From CAYUMU01 sp964445985 (GTDB taxonomy: Bacteria; Planctomycetota; Planctomycetia; Pirellulales; S012-138), in assembly GCA_964445985.1 (NCBI GenBank), contig CAYUMU010000021.1, positions 12,790 to 76,789 of the forward strand: DNA of 64,000 nt, given 5' to 3'. The position numbers and the translations under genes were made by a program. Position 1 is the stretch's first letter. Each line of letters starts with the position of its first letter. Below, in pieces: positions 52,970 through 61,971 of the stretch. The notes beneath the pieces are model-generated. The model ran no database searches. It was given only the letters and a program-made list of their open reading frames with translations, and was not told where the DNA came from.

Positions 52970-54796
52970 ATGGCTGATCAGCCCCCCTCCGTCAATTCGA
53001 ATTCGCCGGGCAACCGCAAGCCTTTGCGTCGCGCTGCAACTGCCGACGGCGCCGCCGTCGGCAAGTCCGCTCCCCAACAGGCCCAACCAGCGGCAAAACC
53101 GGCGACCAGCGTAGCGCCAAAGGTTGTCGCGCCGAAGATTGTCGCCGAATCGCCGGCCAACGGCGTGAAGCCCAGTAACGGCGCGCAGCCCAACGGCAGT
53201 GCCAAAAAGGTCGTTGCCACGGCGGCGACGGCCGTTCCTGGCAAGGAAGCTCCCGCCGCCAAGGCGGCCGTTGTTGGCAAGCTGCCCACGGGTGAAGCCG
53301 TGGGTGTGCGTAGCAACCTTGAAGAACTTGCCGAGCAGGGTTCATTCATGCTCGGCCTGAAAGCATTTTTCACGGTTGCGCCGGCATGGTTGGCCAGCAT
53401 GGTCGTGCATGCCGCGCTGTTGGTGTTGCTTGGCCTGCTCATCATCAAGGCCGAACAAGACGCCAAGCAGGAGTTGTTTTCGGAAGCGATCGATCCCACC
53501 CAAGAGCCGGTCCAAGAGGTCCAAGAGGTGGAGTTCGACAAGCCGGAAGTGTTCGATCTGTCGCAAGTCTCCGAATCGGTCGTTACGAGTTCCGACGCCA
53601 CGCCGCTGGAAAACGTGACAGAAATGTCGGCCGTGGTCGATACCTCGATGGCCACGCAAGACATGCAATTGGCCGAGTTCAGCGACCTCAAAGCCAACGA
53701 GTCGGACCTGCTGGCCGAGGTCGGTAGTTATACCGGCTCGGCGGTCAGTGGGCGCGGCGAACCGGGCGCCAAGAAAGCCCTGCTGGCTCAGTACGGCGGC
53801 AACGAGGCCAGCGAAAAGGCCGTGGCCATGGCCCTGGAGTGGCTCGCCAAGCATCAACTGCCCGATGGCAGTTGGAGCTTTGACCACCGCCTGGCCAAGC
53901 ACCCCAACGCCTTGGATCCTGGTTCCCTGGCCGAAGCCCGCACCGCGGCCACCGGCATGGCCCTGCTTCCCTTCTTGGGCGCCGGCATGACGCACAAGCA
54001 AGGTCAATACAAGCAGCATGTCTACAAGGGCCTGATGTATTTGTGCTCCCAAATGGAACGCAACGGCGCCCTGAACGCCGGCGGCGGACGCATGTACGGC
54101 CACGGCATCTGCGCCATTGCCCTGTGCGAAGCCTATGCCATGACGCAGGACAAGTCTCTCCGCCCTTACGCTGAGCTCAGCCTGCAATTCATTATGATGG
54201 CCCAAGACCGCGCCGGCGGCGGCTGGCGCTACACGCCCAACCAGGCCGGCGACACCTCGGTGGTGGGCTGGCAGCTCATGGCCCTCAAAAGCGGCAACAT
54301 GGCCTACCTCAAGATTCCCCCCCAAGTCATCGCGGGCGTGAACAACTTCCTCAATACCGTGCAGGCCGATGGCGGCGCTGTTTACGGTTATACCGGCCCC
54401 GGCCGCGGCCCCGCCACCTCGGCCGTGGGATTGCTCTGCCGCATGTATCTCGGTTGGAAGCACGAGAACCCCGCGCTGCAAAAGGGCGCCGAGTTCCTCG
54501 CCAAAATGGGCCCTTCCAAGACCAATATGTACTACAACTACTACGCCACCCAGGTCATGCACCACTACGAAGGTGAAATGTGGCTCAAGTGGAACTCGGT
54601 CATGCGTGATCAGCTCGTCAAAGACCAGATGCAAGACGGCCACGAAAAGGGGAGCTGGCACTACGACGCCGGCCACGGCGCCAGCCAGGGCGGCCGACTC
54701 TACACCACGGCCCTCTGCGCCATGACGCTCGAAGTTTACTACCGCCACTTGCCCATCTATCGCAAGCAAAGCACGACGGACGACTTTTTGGATTGA
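52970..54796 (+). CDS. Membrane-anchored squalene-cyclase/prenyltransferase-repeat protein
   Basis: A 608-residue protein. A ~120-residue Ala/Pro/Lys-rich N-terminus precedes one transmembrane segment (about residues 139-160, APAWLASMVVHAALLVLLGLLII). The C-terminal ~330 residues form an alpha-toroid of squalene-cyclase/prenyltransferase repeats (AVAMALEWLAKHQLPDGSWSFD, QDRAGGGWRYTPNQAGDTSVVGWQLMAL). No DXDD cyclase motif was seen, so it is unlikely to be a terpene cyclase; planctomycetes have many such non-enzymatic toroid proteins. Confidence 0.82.
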   Translation: MADQPPSVNSNSPGNRKPLRRAATADGAAVGKSAPQQAQPAAKPATSVAPKVVAPKIVAESPANGVKPSNGAQPNGSAKKVVATAATAVPGKEAPAAKAAVVGKLPTGEAVGVRSNLEELAEQGSFMLGLKAFFTVAPAWLASMVVHAALLVLLGLLIIKAEQDAKQELFSEAIDPTQEPVQEVQEVEFDKPEVFDLSQVSESVVTSSDATPLENVTEMSAVVDTSMATQDMQLAEFSDLKANESDLLAEVGSYTGSAVSGRGEPGAKKALLAQYGGNEASEKAVAMALEWLAKHQLPDGSWSFDHRLAKHPNALDPGSLAEARTAATGMALLPFLGAGMTHKQGQYKQHVYKGLMYLCSQMERNGALNAGGGRMYGHGICAIALCEAYAMTQDKSLRPYAELSLQFIMMAQDRAGGGWRYTPNQAGDTSVVGWQLMALKSGNMAYLKIPPQVIAGVNNFLNTVQADGGAVYGYTGPGRGPATSAVGLLCRMYLGWKHENPALQKGAEFLAKMGPSKTNMYYNYYATQVMHHYEGEMWLKWNSVMRDQLVKDQMQDGHEKGSWHYDAGHGASQGGRLYTTALCAMTLEVYYRHLPIYRKQSTTDDFLD

Positions 54797-54861
54797 TCGG
54801 CGCGCGGCCCACCACGCCGCCGCTGCCTCCATCGAATGGCCAAAGCGTCATCCCGCTGGAC

Positions 54862-54898
54862 CCAATAAAACAGGCGAGACAGTTCTGTCTCGCCTGTT
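54862..54898 (-). terminator. Intrinsic terminator of the DUF1579 gene group
   Basis: A near-perfect 14-bp stem (AACAGGCGAGACAG / CTGTCTCGCCTGTT) is followed on the minus strand by TTTTATT. It lies 52 bp past the DUF1579 gene and so ends the ECF42/YciI group. It may also stop transcripts from the plus-strand gene. Confidence 0.85.
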
Positions 54899-54949
54899 CG
54901 CATTCGGCTCGCGTGACCTCTGCCAATTCAGGCCATCGGGTTCCTCGCG

Positions 54950-55549
54950 TTACTTTGTGCGGGTTGTGGTCAGCTCCATCATTTTCATTTCCTGGCCGCC
55001 TTCGTTCATGTACGAAGTGATCACGATCTTGTCGGATCCTTCCATCCGAATTTCATCGCGGCCGTGCATGGTTTTCTTGAACACGGGGCAGAATACCTCG
55101 GTCTTGAAGGTCAGCGACTTGCCGCCCTCGTCGGCCACGCCCACCCCCGTGCTGCAACCGGTTCCCATATTGCAATGAAAGCTGTAGGTGAACTGCTGCT
55201 TGGCATTGTCGTAGCCCAACAGCCCCAGCCCTTCAAAACCTGGTTGGCCCGGAAAGCCTTCGCCGGCGATCTTTTCTTCCACAAATCGACCGCCCAAAAT
55301 CCACTTGCGCTCGATGGTCCCCTTGGTTTCCATGGGCGGTTGGTCGGGCGCCATCCAAAACTTGCCGGTGTAGGTCCATTTGCCCACCAGCGGATCCAGT
55401 TTGGCGTGCTCGGCCCCTGGCTTGCCCGCTTCGGCCATGGCCTTCATAAACGCCTGCGGATCAATGGCCGCCGGCGGGTCTTCGCCGCGAACCGCGCTCA
55501 CCAGGCACAACACCGAGGCCGCCAACGCAACATTCAATTTCACGCTCAT
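54950..55549 (-). CDS. Exported DUF1579 protein
   Basis: A 199-residue protein. ATG 55549 follows GAGGAG; a signal peptide (VKLNVALAASVLCLVSAVRG) leads the mature part. DPLVGKWTYTGKFWMAPDQPPMETKG and GLGLLGYDNAKQQFTYSFHCNMGT match DUF1579 (lipocalin-like) proteins. It is the last gene of the ECF42-like group. Confidence 0.82.
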   Translation of the reverse strand: MSVKLNVALAASVLCLVSAVRGEDPPAAIDPQAFMKAMAEAGKPGAEHAKLDPLVGKWTYTGKFWMAPDQPPMETKGTIERKWILGGRFVEEKIAGEGFPGQPGFEGLGLLGYDNAKQQFTYSFHCNMGTGCSTGVGVADEGGKSLTFKTEVFCPVFKKTMHGRDEIRMEGSDKIVITSYMNEGGQEMKMMELTTTRTK

Positions 55550-55603
55550 CTCAATCACTCCTCGAACTTGGGAAAACAGAAAACGCCCATCCCCTTCGAT
55601 CCT

Positions 55604-55963
55604 TCAAGAACCAGACGGCAAGCCCGCCAACTCCAATACCGGCCGCACTTCCACGGTGCCCTTGCGCGCCCCGGGAATTCGGGCTGCAATCTCAATGGCT
55701 TCATCCAAATCCTTGGCATCGACCAAAAAATAGCCACCCAACTGTTCGCGGGTTTCGGCAAAGGGGCCGTCCGTCACCAATCGCTTGCCGCCGCGAATCC
55801 GCACGCTGGTGGCGGTCGCCACGCCATGCAACGGCGAGGCGCCCAGGTATTGCCCTTTCGCTTGCAATTCGTGCGTCAATTGCACCGACTCGGCAAAGCA
55901 GTGCTCGCGTTCCGACTCGGTCCACGCCTGTTCGTCGCTGTAAATCAACAGCATGTACTTCAT
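55604..55963 (-). CDS. YciI/DGPF family protein
   Basis: A 119-residue protein. It has the MKYMLLIYSDEQAW start, the VTDGPFAETREQLGGYFLV DGPF motif, and AKDLDEAIEIAARIPGARKGTVEVRPV. It is typical of YCII-related genes that travel with ECF42 sigma factors. Cytoplasmic. Confidence 0.88.
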   Translation of the reverse strand: MKYMLLIYSDEQAWTESEREHCFAESVQLTHELQAKGQYLGASPLHGVATATSVRIRGGKRLVTDGPFAETREQLGGYFLVDAKDLDEAIEIAARIPGARKGTVEVRPVLELAGLPSGS

Positions 55964-55990
55964 GGCTTGCTCACCCGCGAATAAGAACGG

Positions 55991-56140
55991 TCAAAGTTGG
56001 GGACTCTCGCCACGAGATTCCCGGTCAGGTCGCCCGTCCGAATCCAAGGCCGGACAGACTTCAAAATACTCTCCGCGACGGACGCCCGGGTGCCGCGACA
56101 GCAGCTGAATCGCATGGTTGAGGTCGCGGGCGTCGAGCAT
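55991..56140 (-). pseudogene. Truncated YciI/DGPF gene copy
   Basis: In frame, the ~49 codons before TGA 55991 read LDARDLNHAIQLLSRHP, then GVRRGEYFEVCPALDSDG, the C-terminal half of a YciI protein. The N-terminal half, including the DGPF motif, is missing; the upstream gene ends 25 bp away. It is best seen as a 5'-deleted remnant of a third copy in this group. Confidence 0.7.
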
Positions 56141-56164
56141 CCGCGCGGAGTGGGGCTTGCCGCC

Positions 56165-56599
56165 TCACGCCGTCTCGGGTTTCACGTTCACCATCCAGTT
56201 CACGCCAAACCGATCGGCCACCATTCCAAAACAGGGCGACCAGAATGTTTCGCCCAGCGGCATGTTCACCGTGCCTCCAGCAGACAAGGCGGCAAAAATA
56301 CGTTCCGCCTCTTCGCGGGTGCTCGGCGACAGCGAAAGCGAGAACCCTCCCATCTTGGGGTGCCCCATGCAGTCGTCGGAAGCCATCACCGTCGATTCGC
56401 CAATCTGGAAACAGGCATGCATGATCTTGTTTTCGTAGCCTGGCAGCAGGTGCTCGGTCGGAATCGGCTCAGGGGTTTCGTTCATGCGCATCATCATTTG
56501 CACGTTGGCGCCCAAGGCCGTGCGATAGAACTCCACCGCTTCTTCACAATTGCCATCGAAGAACAGGTAGGGTTGAACTTGCATCTGGAACCTCGCCAT
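56165..56599 (-). CDS. PhnB-like VOC (glyoxalase fold) protein
   Basis: A 144-residue protein of the PhnB / 3-demethylubiquinone-methyltransferase-like VOC family: QVQPYLFFDGNCEEAVEFYRTALGANV, FGMVADRFGVNWMVNV. Metal-dependent lyase or binding protein; substrate unknown. In line with the YciI genes. Confidence 0.9.
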   Translation of the reverse strand: MARFQMQVQPYLFFDGNCEEAVEFYRTALGANVQMMMRMNETPEPIPTEHLLPGYENKIMHACFQIGESTVMASDDCMGHPKMGGFSLSLSPSTREEAERIFAALSAGGTVNMPLGETFWSPCFGMVADRFGVNWMVNVKPETA

Positions 56600-56772
56600 G
56601 TTGTTTGTGAACTTCTGTTGATTTGCCCGCGGCTCGTACCGCGTAAGCCAGCTCCGCGAGAGGGGGGGGCGGTGATTAGCCCTCCTCCTCTTTGGTCGAA
56701 TGAAATTCCCGGAATTCGACCATCCGTAAAAACTTGCCCAGAAGCAAGCGTGCGCTTCGTGCTTGCATAACC

Positions 56773-57207
56773 TTATTTGCCAGGGGCCGGTTGCTCCAAC
56801 CTGTCCCGCAGCTTCTCTTCCTGCTCCCGTAGTTCAGGCGTGAGCGCTTCGCCAAAGTCTTCCATTTCGAAGAGCTGCCGAATCTCGATCTGCGACTCAC
56901 CCCCCATGGGGTTAGGGCACCGCCTCACCCATTCAATGGCCTCGTTCAGGTCTTTGCATTGCCAGATCCAAAAACCGGCGATCAACTCCTTGGTCTCCGT
57001 GAAGGGGCCATCGGTCACAATTCGCTTCTCCCCCGAGAACGTCACCCGGGCGCCCTTCGAACTGGGATGCAGTCCATCCCCTGCCAGCATCACGCCGGCG
57101 TTCACCAACTCTTCATTGAATTTGCCCATCTCGGTGAACAGCTGCTCGCTGGGCATCACGCCGGCTTCGGAGTCCTTGTCAGCCTTGATCAAAATCATGA
57201 ATCGCAT
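56773..57207 (-). CDS. YciI/DGPF family protein
   Basis: A 144-residue protein: MRFMILIKADKDSEAGVMPSEQ start, VTDGPFTETKELIAGFWIWQCKDLNEAIEWVRRCPNPM core. It is the first gene after the sigma factor and the closest to the canonical ECF42 partner. The 165 bp before the VOC gene holds nothing recognised. Confidence 0.9.
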   Translation of the reverse strand: MRFMILIKADKDSEAGVMPSEQLFTEMGKFNEELVNAGVMLAGDGLHPSSKGARVTFSGEKRIVTDGPFTETKELIAGFWIWQCKDLNEAIEWVRRCPNPMGGESQIEIRQLFEMEDFGEALTPELREQEEKLRDRLEQPAPGK

Positions 57208-57494
57208 GGTGTGGGCTCCTTGAAATCGCAGTGGAAAAAATCAGGGGGCAGGGCAATTTTCCTTCCCCCTCTCCCTTTCGCCACTCACCCCCCGCCAACG
57301 GCGGGGCCTGCGTGGGCGAACTGGAGCAAGGCTTGGGGGGGGAGGGCTGCTTGCCCGCCAACATGAGTTAGTCGCGGGGCTCGCTTGCAATTCGACAACG
57401 GCAAATCACTTTTTCTAAAAAAAGGCGTCCAATACAACTCTCTACCGCGCTGGGGGGGGCCGCGTTTGATTGCTATCGCCGCCACCAGCCGGGG

Positions 57495-58760
57495 TTAGTC
57501 GTCCAACTCGTGCAGTCGCGCTGTTAGAAATCGCCGTTCCGGTTCCTGGCGGGTCAGGCTTAACGCTCGCTCATACGATTCGCGGGCTTCGTCGCGGCGT
57601 CCCAGTCGCCGGCACAATTCTGCTCGCGCCGAGTGCGCCAGATGATAGTCGGCCAGGTCGCCCCCGGCCAGAATCGCGTCGATAAGGGTCAATCCGGCCA
57701 GCGGTCCCTGAGCCATGGCCACTGCCACGGCGCGATTCAGCTCCACTACCGGCGAAGGTGTCATCCGAGCCAGCACACCGTACAACCCGGCTATTTGGAC
57801 CCAGTCGGTGCTGGCAGCGGTTGCCGCCTCGGCATGCACGGCGGCAATGGCGGCTTGCAGCGTGTACGGCCCAAACCTCTGCGACGCCAACGCCTGCTCC
57901 ACCAGCTTTAAGCCGGCGGCAATCTGCTCGCGATTCCAGAGGGTGCGGTCCTGATCTTCCAGCAAGATCAATTCTCCCTCGGGCGAACTCCGCGCCATCC
58001 GCCGCGACTCTTGCAACAGCATCAGGGCCAACAGTCCCTGCACCTCGGGCTCCGGCAACAATTCGCTCAATAGCGTTCCCAGCCGGATGGCTTCGCGCGA
58101 CAGGTCAGACCGCGTAAGCGAATCGCCCGACGAAGCCGAATAACCCTCGTTGAACACCAGGTAGATAACGTGCAGCACCGCCGCCAGGCGGTCGGGCATT
58201 TCAGTCTTGGTTGGTATTCGGTAGGGAATCTTCGCGCTCTTGATCTTTGACTTGGCCCGCACAATGCGCTGCGCCACCGTGGGGGCGGTGGTCAAAAACG
58301 TATGGGCGATTTCTTCGGTCGTCAGCCCGCAAACCTCGCGCAGCGTTAGCGCAATTTGCGCCTCGGGCATCAGCGCCGGATGGCAACACGTAAAGATCAG
58401 CCGCAGTTGGTCGTCTTCAATCCGATCCTCATCGAGGTCGGTTACCGACTGTGCCGTGGCCGCGTCCCACCGCTCGGCCCATTCGCTCAGCGAAGCATCG
58501 AACCGTGCCCTCCGCCGCATGGCGTCGATGGCCTTGAATCGACCGGCGGAAACCAACCAGGCCCGCGGGTTGTCGGGAAGACCATCGCGAGGCCATTGGG
58601 CCAGGGCAGAAGCGAACGCATCGTGCAAGGCTTCTTCGGCCAGGTCAAAATCGCCCAGAATGCGAATCAGGGTGGCAAACACCCGCCGCGACTCCGCGCG
58701 ATACACCTCATCCACGCGAAGACGCGCTTCGGCCAGATCGTGCGTCGATGGCGACGTCAT
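57495..58760 (-). CDS. ECF42-type RNA polymerase sigma factor
   Basis: A 421-residue sigma factor. Region 2 (YRAESRRVFATLIRILGDFDLAEEALHDAFASALAQWP) and region 4 (LTLREVCGLTTEEIAHTFLTTAPTVAQRIVRAKSKI) are in the first ~190 residues. The long C-terminal extension with a TPR-like part (LCRRLGRRDEARESYERALSLTRQEPERRFL) and the next-door DGPF/YciI genes mark the ECF42 group, which lacks an anti-sigma factor. ATG 58760 was chosen because the conserved region follows. It likely directs its own group of genes. Confidence 0.92.
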   Translation of the reverse strand: MTSPSTHDLAEARLRVDEVYRAESRRVFATLIRILGDFDLAEEALHDAFASALAQWPRDGLPDNPRAWLVSAGRFKAIDAMRRRARFDASLSEWAERWDAATAQSVTDLDEDRIEDDQLRLIFTCCHPALMPEAQIALTLREVCGLTTEEIAHTFLTTAPTVAQRIVRAKSKIKSAKIPYRIPTKTEMPDRLAAVLHVIYLVFNEGYSASSGDSLTRSDLSREAIRLGTLLSELLPEPEVQGLLALMLLQESRRMARSSPEGELILLEDQDRTLWNREQIAAGLKLVEQALASQRFGPYTLQAAIAAVHAEAATAASTDWVQIAGLYGVLARMTPSPVVELNRAVAVAMAQGPLAGLTLIDAILAGGDLADYHLAHSARAELCRRLGRRDEARESYERALSLTRQEPERRFLTARLHELDD

Positions 58761-59171
58761 GCTGGTTTGGCCTGAGTGAGAATAAGATCCATCGAAGTGA
58801 GTGTTCGACCAGGCCGCCGGAAAGCAGGCCATGCAACTTCGCCGTTGTCAGACCGGCAATTTCAGGAGTAGGGCGACCGGCGAACCGTGTTGATGGCTAG
58901 TGTACCAACAGCGGCCCCGGCCCCCACAGCCCCCCCATCGTGAGACTTTGCCCGCGCAAGGTGCATTCATCAGTAATCACCGATTCTTCTTTCAGCGACC
59001 GAGAAAGTTGATATATTGCTAGCGGTTGCTTAGACGGTCGAAAGGGGCGCTGGTCAAGTTCCTGCTATCCATTTCACTCGCCTGCATCCTGGAGGGTCAC
59101 CACTTGGCCCCTTTCTCTGCGGCCTGGGAAGCGAAGTTTGGGTCGCGCGTTTTCGGTTTTGGAGTGTTCAG
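58761..59171. other. Divergent intergenic region
   Basis: Spacer of 411 bp between the sigma factor and the RRM protein gene. No gene was recognised. The RRM gene may have a long 5' leader; no clear promoter was assigned. Confidence 0.45.
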
Positions 59172-59477
59172 GTGAGCAAGAAGTTGTACGTCGGCAATCT
59201 AGCCTACAAGGTAACCAACAACGATCTGCAGGAGCTTTTTTCGCAGTTTGGCACGGTTCGCGATGCCACGGTGATCATGGATCGCGATACCGGTAGCAGC
59301 AAAGGTTTCGGCTTCGTTGAAATGGAAGACAATCAGGCAGCCGACGAGGCGATCCGCAACCTCAACGAGCGCGTTGTGGAAGGTCGCCCCCTCGTGGTAA
59401 ACGAAGCCCGGCCTCGCGAAGACCGCGGCGGCCCTCGTGGCGGTGGCGGTGGGGGCGGCGGATTCCGCCGTCGCTAA
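59172..59477 (+). CDS. Small RRM RNA-binding protein
   Basis: A 101-residue protein with one RNA-recognition motif: RNP2 LYVGNL (residues 5-10) and RNP1 KGFGFVEM (about 44-51). A Gly/Arg-rich tail ends it (GGGGGGGFRRR). Starts at GTG 59172. These bacterial RRM proteins are common in cyanobacteria and planctomycetes and bind RNA, some under cold stress. An intrinsic terminator follows. Confidence 0.95.
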   Translation: MSKKLYVGNLAYKVTNNDLQELFSQFGTVRDATVIMDRDTGSSKGFGFVEMEDNQAADEAIRNLNERVVEGRPLVVNEARPREDRGGPRGGGGGGGGFRRR

Positions 59478-59510
59478 ACCGACCGCACGTGTCATTCAAC
59501 TCAATCGCTC

Positions 59511-59552
59511 GCCGAAGCAGTTGCCACCCCGCGGCTGCTTCGGCCAGTTTTT
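59511..59552 (+). terminator. Intrinsic terminator of the RRM gene
   Basis: A perfect 10-bp stem (GCCGAAGCAG / CTGCTTCGGC) with a 14-nt loop is followed by CAGTTTTT. It lies 33 bp after the RRM stop. Confidence 0.82.
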
Positions 59553-59774
59553 GAATGAGCTCACAGTACCAAAGCGATGCGGGAGCGTTCCCCTGAACGA
59601 CCCTCGCCCGGTAAGCCATCGCCCTCTCCGAAGACGAACGGCTTGGAACGATCGCTGTTCCGGTCTAGAATAGTCGAGCACGCGCGGGGGCAGGCCTCGC
59701 GCACCGATTGCTCGTTCCTGCCGGCGGTTGGCGGAACGCGCTTCATCTTGACGTTTGCAGCAGGCCTCACCCGC

Positions 59775-60290
59775 ATGCGAATCATTCAGGGTAAAGACGA
59801 ACTCAGATCGCTCGTAGGGCACGAGCTGGGGGTTAGTTCTTGGGTAGAAATAACCCAGGAACGAATCAATGCCTTTGCCGAAGGCACCGGCGACTTCCAG
59901 TGGATCCATACCGATCCCGAGCGCGCCGCCAAAGAATCCCCCTTCGGTACCACGGTGGCCCACGGCTATCTCACCCTCTCGCTCATTCCCACCCTGGCCA
60001 TGGAGATTTTCTCCGTGGAAGGCGTGCGGTTTGTCCTCAACTACGGGCTGAACCGCGTGCGGTTTCCCAACGCCGTTAAAGTCGGCGTCCGTGTTCGTGG
60101 AGCCTGCTCGCTTCTGGAATGCAAAGACGTGATGGGCGGCGTGCAGCTCACCAACAAATTGAACATCGAAATTGAGGACGAAGCCAAGCCCGCCTGCGTG
60201 GCCGAAACCGTAATGCGGTTTTATTTCGACCAAGACCCCGTCGCCGCCATTCGCGACCGCAAGCGACGCGGCTCGGAGTCCACGCCCTAG
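59775..60290 (+). CDS. MaoC-family hotdog hydratase
   Basis: A 171-residue (R)-specific enoyl-CoA hydratase-like protein. The catalytic region is DFQWIHTDPERAAKESPFGTTVAHGYLTLSLIPTL, with the Asp and His of the MaoC motif. It probably hydrates enoyl-CoA in fatty acid or polyketide metabolism. ATG 59775 is the family start. It lies next to a desaturase gene. Confidence 0.92.
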   Translation: MRIIQGKDELRSLVGHELGVSSWVEITQERINAFAEGTGDFQWIHTDPERAAKESPFGTTVAHGYLTLSLIPTLAMEIFSVEGVRFVLNYGLNRVRFPNAVKVGVRVRGACSLLECKDVMGGVQLTNKLNIEIEDEAKPACVAETVMRFYFDQDPVAAIRDRKRRGSESTP

Positions 60291-60679
60291 CAACCGCTCC
60301 CCACCTCACCGGCCATTCAGCCACCCCCAACACCGGGCAAGTCCCCGCGCTCGGGCTCGGCGCCCCAACCGTGCCAGGTCGCGCACGAAAGCTGTTGCGC
60401 CCGCCGTCAGATTACGCCCAACCTTATCACCGGCACTACCCACCCCATTAAAGTCTAAATTGCAGTCTAAAAAACTTGCTTATTGACGGTTGCGCCGCCA
60501 ATGACCGGAAGGCGACCACCGGGAGCCTGGATTCGTGGGCTAATAGCTCGCGGCGGAGGACGTTGGGAGCGCAGCGCTCAATAAATCCCCAGTTTGCCAA
60601 CTTGCTGCGCTTTCCCTGATTCCCTGCGGGCGGTAAGCTGAAATTCCCATAGCTAGTGATTAGGCTGGGGGTTCTCCCC
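60291..60679. other. Intergenic region with a repeat
   Basis: No gene recognised. Contains the second copy of the 106-bp element (60479-60584). Confidence 0.5.
60479..60584 (-). repeat. Interspersed ~106-bp element, copy 2 (inverted)
   Basis: Reverse complement of 43406-43513 with about eight differences. It lies in the spacer before the desaturase gene. Confidence 0.8.
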
Positions 60680-61777
60680 ATGGACCTTCCGGACCTGGCC
60701 CACCTTCCCCACCCGAGCGCTACGATGAAAGACGCCACGTCTGGCCTCATCGACACGACTGAATGGTCCATCGAACATGATGTGGAAAATCAGTCCGTCT
60801 CTGGCACTCCCAGTCGCAAAACCTTTCCGCAAGGTCCGCGCCAATCGATCGAGGCGCCCCGCGAAACGCAGCCCCCCAAGCTGCTGTGGCCCTACGTGAT
60901 TGGCATTTTTGGCATTCACCTGGTCGCACTCGCCGGATTCGTGCCCTGGCTGTTCAGTTGGTCGGGCGTGGTCGTCATGTTCATCAGCCTGTACATCTTT
61001 AACACCCTGGGCATCAACCTTTGCTACCACCGCTTGCTTACCCATCAGGGCATGAAGGTGCCCAAGTGGTTGGAGCACATTTTCGCCACCCTTGGCGTGC
61101 TCTGCTTGCAAGACACCCCCGCGCGCTGGGTCGCGGTTCATCGCATGCACCACCGCCATTCCGACGAACAACCCGACCCGCATAGCCCTTGGGTTTCTCT
61201 GTTTTGGGGCCACATGGGCTGGCTGCTGTACGAAAACCGCGAGCTCAGCCGGCTGGCCACCTACGAACGCTTTGCCCGCGATATTCTCCGCGACCGCTAC
61301 TACTTGTGGATGGAACGCAACGTCAAGTGGTTCGCCCTGTATCTCGGGTTGCTGGCGCTGTACTTTGGCGGCGGCTTCGCGGCTGGCTATTTCATCGGCG
61401 GCAACTTCACCGCCGCCACGCAATTGGGCCTGTCCATCATGATCTGGGGAGTGCTGATTCGCACCGTCTTTGCCTGGCACATTACCTGGGCGGTGAACTC
61501 GCTCTCCCACCGCTGGGGATATCGCAACTACGAAACCGGTGAAAACAGCACCAACAACTGGTTCGTGGCCCTGCTCAGCAACGGAGAAGGCTGGCACAAT
61601 AACCATCATGCCGACCAGCGGAGCGCCGCTCACGGCCATCGCTGGTGGGAGTTCGATGTCACCTGGATCACCGTCCGGTTGCTCGAAAAAGTGGGCCTGG
61701 CGAAAGAAGTGGTCCGCCCTCGCCGCAAACCGGGTCCACCCGTCCGCGTGCGAGGCAACCAAGGCCAAGCCTCGTAA
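60680..61777 (+). CDS. Membrane fatty-acid desaturase
   Basis: About 365 residues. Three His boxes are visible: CYHRLLTH, VHRMHHRHSD and GEGWHNNHH, with four transmembrane segments (e.g. VIGIFGIHLVALAGFVPWLF, GVVVMFISLYIFNTLGI). It matches the acyl-lipid/acyl-CoA delta-9 desaturase family, which introduces a double bond using a di-iron centre. Start is uncertain: ATG 60680 or 60725 (both upstream of the first helix). Confidence 0.92.
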   Translation: MDLPDLAHLPHPSATMKDATSGLIDTTEWSIEHDVENQSVSGTPSRKTFPQGPRQSIEAPRETQPPKLLWPYVIGIFGIHLVALAGFVPWLFSWSGVVVMFISLYIFNTLGINLCYHRLLTHQGMKVPKWLEHIFATLGVLCLQDTPARWVAVHRMHHRHSDEQPDPHSPWVSLFWGHMGWLLYENRELSRLATYERFARDILRDRYYLWMERNVKWFALYLGLLALYFGGGFAAGYFIGGNFTAATQLGLSIMIWGVLIRTVFAWHITWAVNSLSHRWGYRNYETGENSTNNWFVALLSNGEGWHNNHHADQRSAAHGHRWWEFDVTWITVRLLEKVGLAKEVVRPRRKPGPPVRVRGNQGQAS

Positions 61778-61971
61778 CCTTTCTCCATTCAACACCTTAA
61801 TACCTAGCACCCGCTCCCAGCCCCCCCGGGGCGAGACTAGGGAAATACCGCAATCTCGCATCTCGCGTTCGGGTGCATAAACCCACGTTGACATCCGCGC
61901 GATCTCTCGCGCATACTCCGCGACCTTTTCCCTGGACCGATTCTAGTTTCGCCCCCTCGCGGAGCCGGCTT

